Assembly: GCA_963798075.1 (NCBI GenBank) | Contig: CAWCRU010000036.1 | Span: forward strand, 62,001 to 126,000 | Length of the DNA stretch: 64,000 nt | Direction: 5' to 3' | DNA from: DATAOG01 sp963798075 | GTDB taxonomy: Bacteria > Pseudomonadota > Alphaproteobacteria > Geminicoccales > Geminicoccaceae | Shown: positions 62,652-64,000 of the stretch, one piece after another | Layout of the letters: the number at the start of each line of letters is the position of its first letter | Position numbering within the stretch: the stretch's first letter is position 1 | Position numbers and translations under genes: made by a program | The notes under the pieces: model-generated | Told to the model about the DNA's origin: nothing | What the model saw: only the letters and a program-made list of their open reading frames with translations | Databases searched by the model: none

Positions 62652-64000
62652 GTGGAAGACCTGATTGGTCACTTGATGGGCGGCTTCGCCGAGGCCTTCC
62701 ATCCGATCAACATGGCGATGCTGGTCTTCGGCTGCGCGGTCGGCCTGTTCATCGGCGCCATGCCCGGGCTGGGTTCGGTGAACGGGGTCGCGATTTTGCT
62801 GCCGATCACCTTCCTGGTGCCGCCGAATGCCGCGATCATCTTTCTCGCCGCGATCTACTACGGCGCCATGTACGGGGGTGCCATCAGCTCCATCACGCTC
62901 GGCATCCCCGGGGCGTCGACCGCGGTCGCGACCGTGTTCGACGGCCGGCCACTGGCGGTCGCGGGCAAGGCCGATCGCGCGCTGGTGACCGCTGCCGCGG
63001 CGTCTTTCATCGGCGGCAGCATCTCGGTCATCCTGTTCACGCTGTTCGCGCCGCCGCTCGCCGAGTTCGCGCTGCGCTTCGGACCGCCCGAAGAATTCGC
63101 GCTGATGATGCTCGCATTCGCCACCTTCATCGGCCTCGGCGGCGACGACATCCCGAAGACGATCTTCTCGATCCTGATCGGCCTGGTGCTGGCGAGCGTC
63201 GGCCTCGACATCATCTCGGGCAAGCCGCGCCTGATCTTCTTCAATCTCTCCGGGTTCTACCACGGCATCAATTTCCTGGTGCTGGCCATCGGGATCTACG
63301 GCATCGGCGAGATCCTGTGGACGCTGGAGCAGACCGAGGGCGACGTGACGGTCCATCGCGTCAGGACATCGGTGCGCGTGATCCTCGATAACCTGCAACT
63401 CTTTGCCAAGGACTGCCTCGGCACCACCATCCTCGGATCGCTGATCGGCTACTTCGTCGGCATGCTGCCGGCAGCCGGCGCCACGCCCGCCTCGCTGATG
63501 TCCTACGGCCTTGCCAAAACTTTCTCCAAAAACCCGGAGAGCTTCGGCAAGGGTAACCCGCGCGGCGTCGCGGCGCCCGAATCGGCCAACAATGCCGCCT
63601 CGACCGGCGCCATGCTGCCGATGATCACGCTTGGCATCCCGGGCTCACCGACCACCGCGATCCTGCTCGGCGGCATGATCATCTGGGGGCTGCGTCCGGG
63701 TCCGCTCCTGTTTCAGGAACATCCCGATTTCGTGTGGGGCCTGATCAGCAGCCTGTACATCGCGAACTTCGTGGCGCTGGTGATCAACCTCGCCTGCATC
63801 CCCCTGTTCGTGCGTGTGTTGACGCTCCGCTTCACCATCCTTGCGCCGATCATCTTCGTGTTGTGCATCGTCGGCGGCTACGCGCCGGAGCAGTCCATGC
63901 ACGACGTGTGGCTGATGCTGATCTTCGGAGTCGCCGGGTATCTTTTGCGCAAGCTGAATTATCCGGTGGCGCCGGCGGTCCTCGCCATCGTGCTCGGCCC
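62652..64000 (+). CDS. tctA: Tripartite tricarboxylate transporter large subunit (3' end outside window)
   Basis: The frame is open from GTG 62652 to the window edge, about 449 of the usual 500 residues. The N terminus VEDLIGHLMGGFAEAFHPIN leads to the TctA signature IGAMPGLGSVNGVAILLPIT, then YYGAMYGGAISSITLGIPG, GMLPAAGATPASLMSYGLAK and MLPMITLGIPGSPTTAILLG. Many hydrophobic segments are visible. The start has only GGGGG as ribosome site. A better one (TAGGAGG, 62564-62571) lies upstream and serves a 28-codon TTG frame (62578-62664) that overlaps the start, so coupling is possible. Confidence 0.88.
   Translation, partial: MEDLIGHLMGGFAEAFHPINMAMLVFGCAVGLFIGAMPGLGSVNGVAILLPITFLVPPNAAIIFLAAIYYGAMYGGAISSITLGIPGASTAVATVFDGRPLAVAGKADRALVTAAAASFIGGSISVILFTLFAPPLAEFALRFGPPEEFALMMLAFATFIGLGGDDIPKTIFSILIGLVLASVGLDIISGKPRLIFFNLSGFYHGINFLVLAIGIYGIGEILWTLEQTEGDVTVHRVRTSVRVILDNLQLFAKDCLGTTILGSLIGYFVGMLPAAGATPASLMSYGLAKTFSKNPESFGKGNPRGVAAPESANNAASTGAMLPMITLGIPGSPTTAILLGGMIIWGLRPGPLLFQEHPDFVWGLISSLYIANFVALVINLACIPLFVRVLTLRFTILAPIIFVLCIVGGYAPEQSMHDVWLMLIFGVAGYLLRKLNYPVAPAVLAIVLG

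Overview
The window is GC-rich, densely packed bacterial DNA, with many ATGA/GTGA start-stop overlaps. Its gene content points to an alphaproteobacterium, probably a Rhodospirillales- or Geminicoccus-like soil or water heterotroph: CoxL/CoxD/CoxE-type molybdoenzyme genes, TRAP and tripartite tricarboxylate (TTT) transporters, several sugar ABC transporters, DadA/RidA and formyl-CoA transferase. The placement is inferred from protein resemblance only; there is no rRNA, tRNA, CRISPR array, insertion sequence or phage gene.

Layout. 1-6.6 kb: the end of a CoxL/xanthine-dehydrogenase-type molybdoenzyme operon (split large subunit, MoxR/CoxD ATPase, VWA/CoxE protein), then an amidohydrolase, a metallo-beta-lactamase-fold lactonase and an SMP-30/isochorismatase fusion. 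6.9-10.2 kb: gnd-zwf-pgl, the oxidative pentose phosphate steps. 10.5-17.0 kb: a CUT2 sugar ABC transporter whose binding protein is a tandem duplication, with a cyclase-family hydrolase and an SDR dehydrogenase. 17.8-26.4 kb: a CUT1 ABC transporter without an ATPase gene, a D-threonine-aldolase-like enzyme and an arylsulfatase (both broken by frameshifts), DadA, RidA and an RraA-like protein. 26.8-37.0 kb: a TRAP transporter, an HpcH/HpaI aldolase and, on the minus strand, a second CUT2 ABC transporter with an SDR, an L-fuconolactonase-like amidohydrolase and an FMN hydroxy-acid oxidase. These fit a non-phosphorylative (deoxy)sugar-acid route.

37.1-54.8 kb is different: a block of envelope and stress genes. 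The minus-strand run holds a small secreted protein, HdeD, DUF4239, AIM24, a membrane protein, DUF3300 and DUF2950. The plus-strand run holds an OprI/Lpp-like lipoprotein, an XRE regulator, a 28-residue membrane peptide, XpaC-like, TelA, SPFH-GYF and zinc-ribbon proteins, then a small protein, a SYLF lipoprotein and a large MscS channel. Three copies of the same 25-bp double palindrome (GTAAGCTTAC, one base, GTARSWTAC, TTGSC) stand at the heads of three transcription units in this block, each oriented toward its genes. I consider this apparent regulon the most interesting signal in the window.

54.9-64 kb: an amino-acid-type binding protein, a GntR regulator with a candidate operator, a ThDP-dependent acyl-CoA lyase/decarboxylase with formyl-CoA transferase, a universal stress protein, and a TctC-TctB-TctA transporter cut by the window end.

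Caution: seven genes have reading-frame breaks, some in G runs, and the sulfatase has about ten. Otherwise conserved protein on both sides of the breaks suggests that many are assembly errors rather than true decay.
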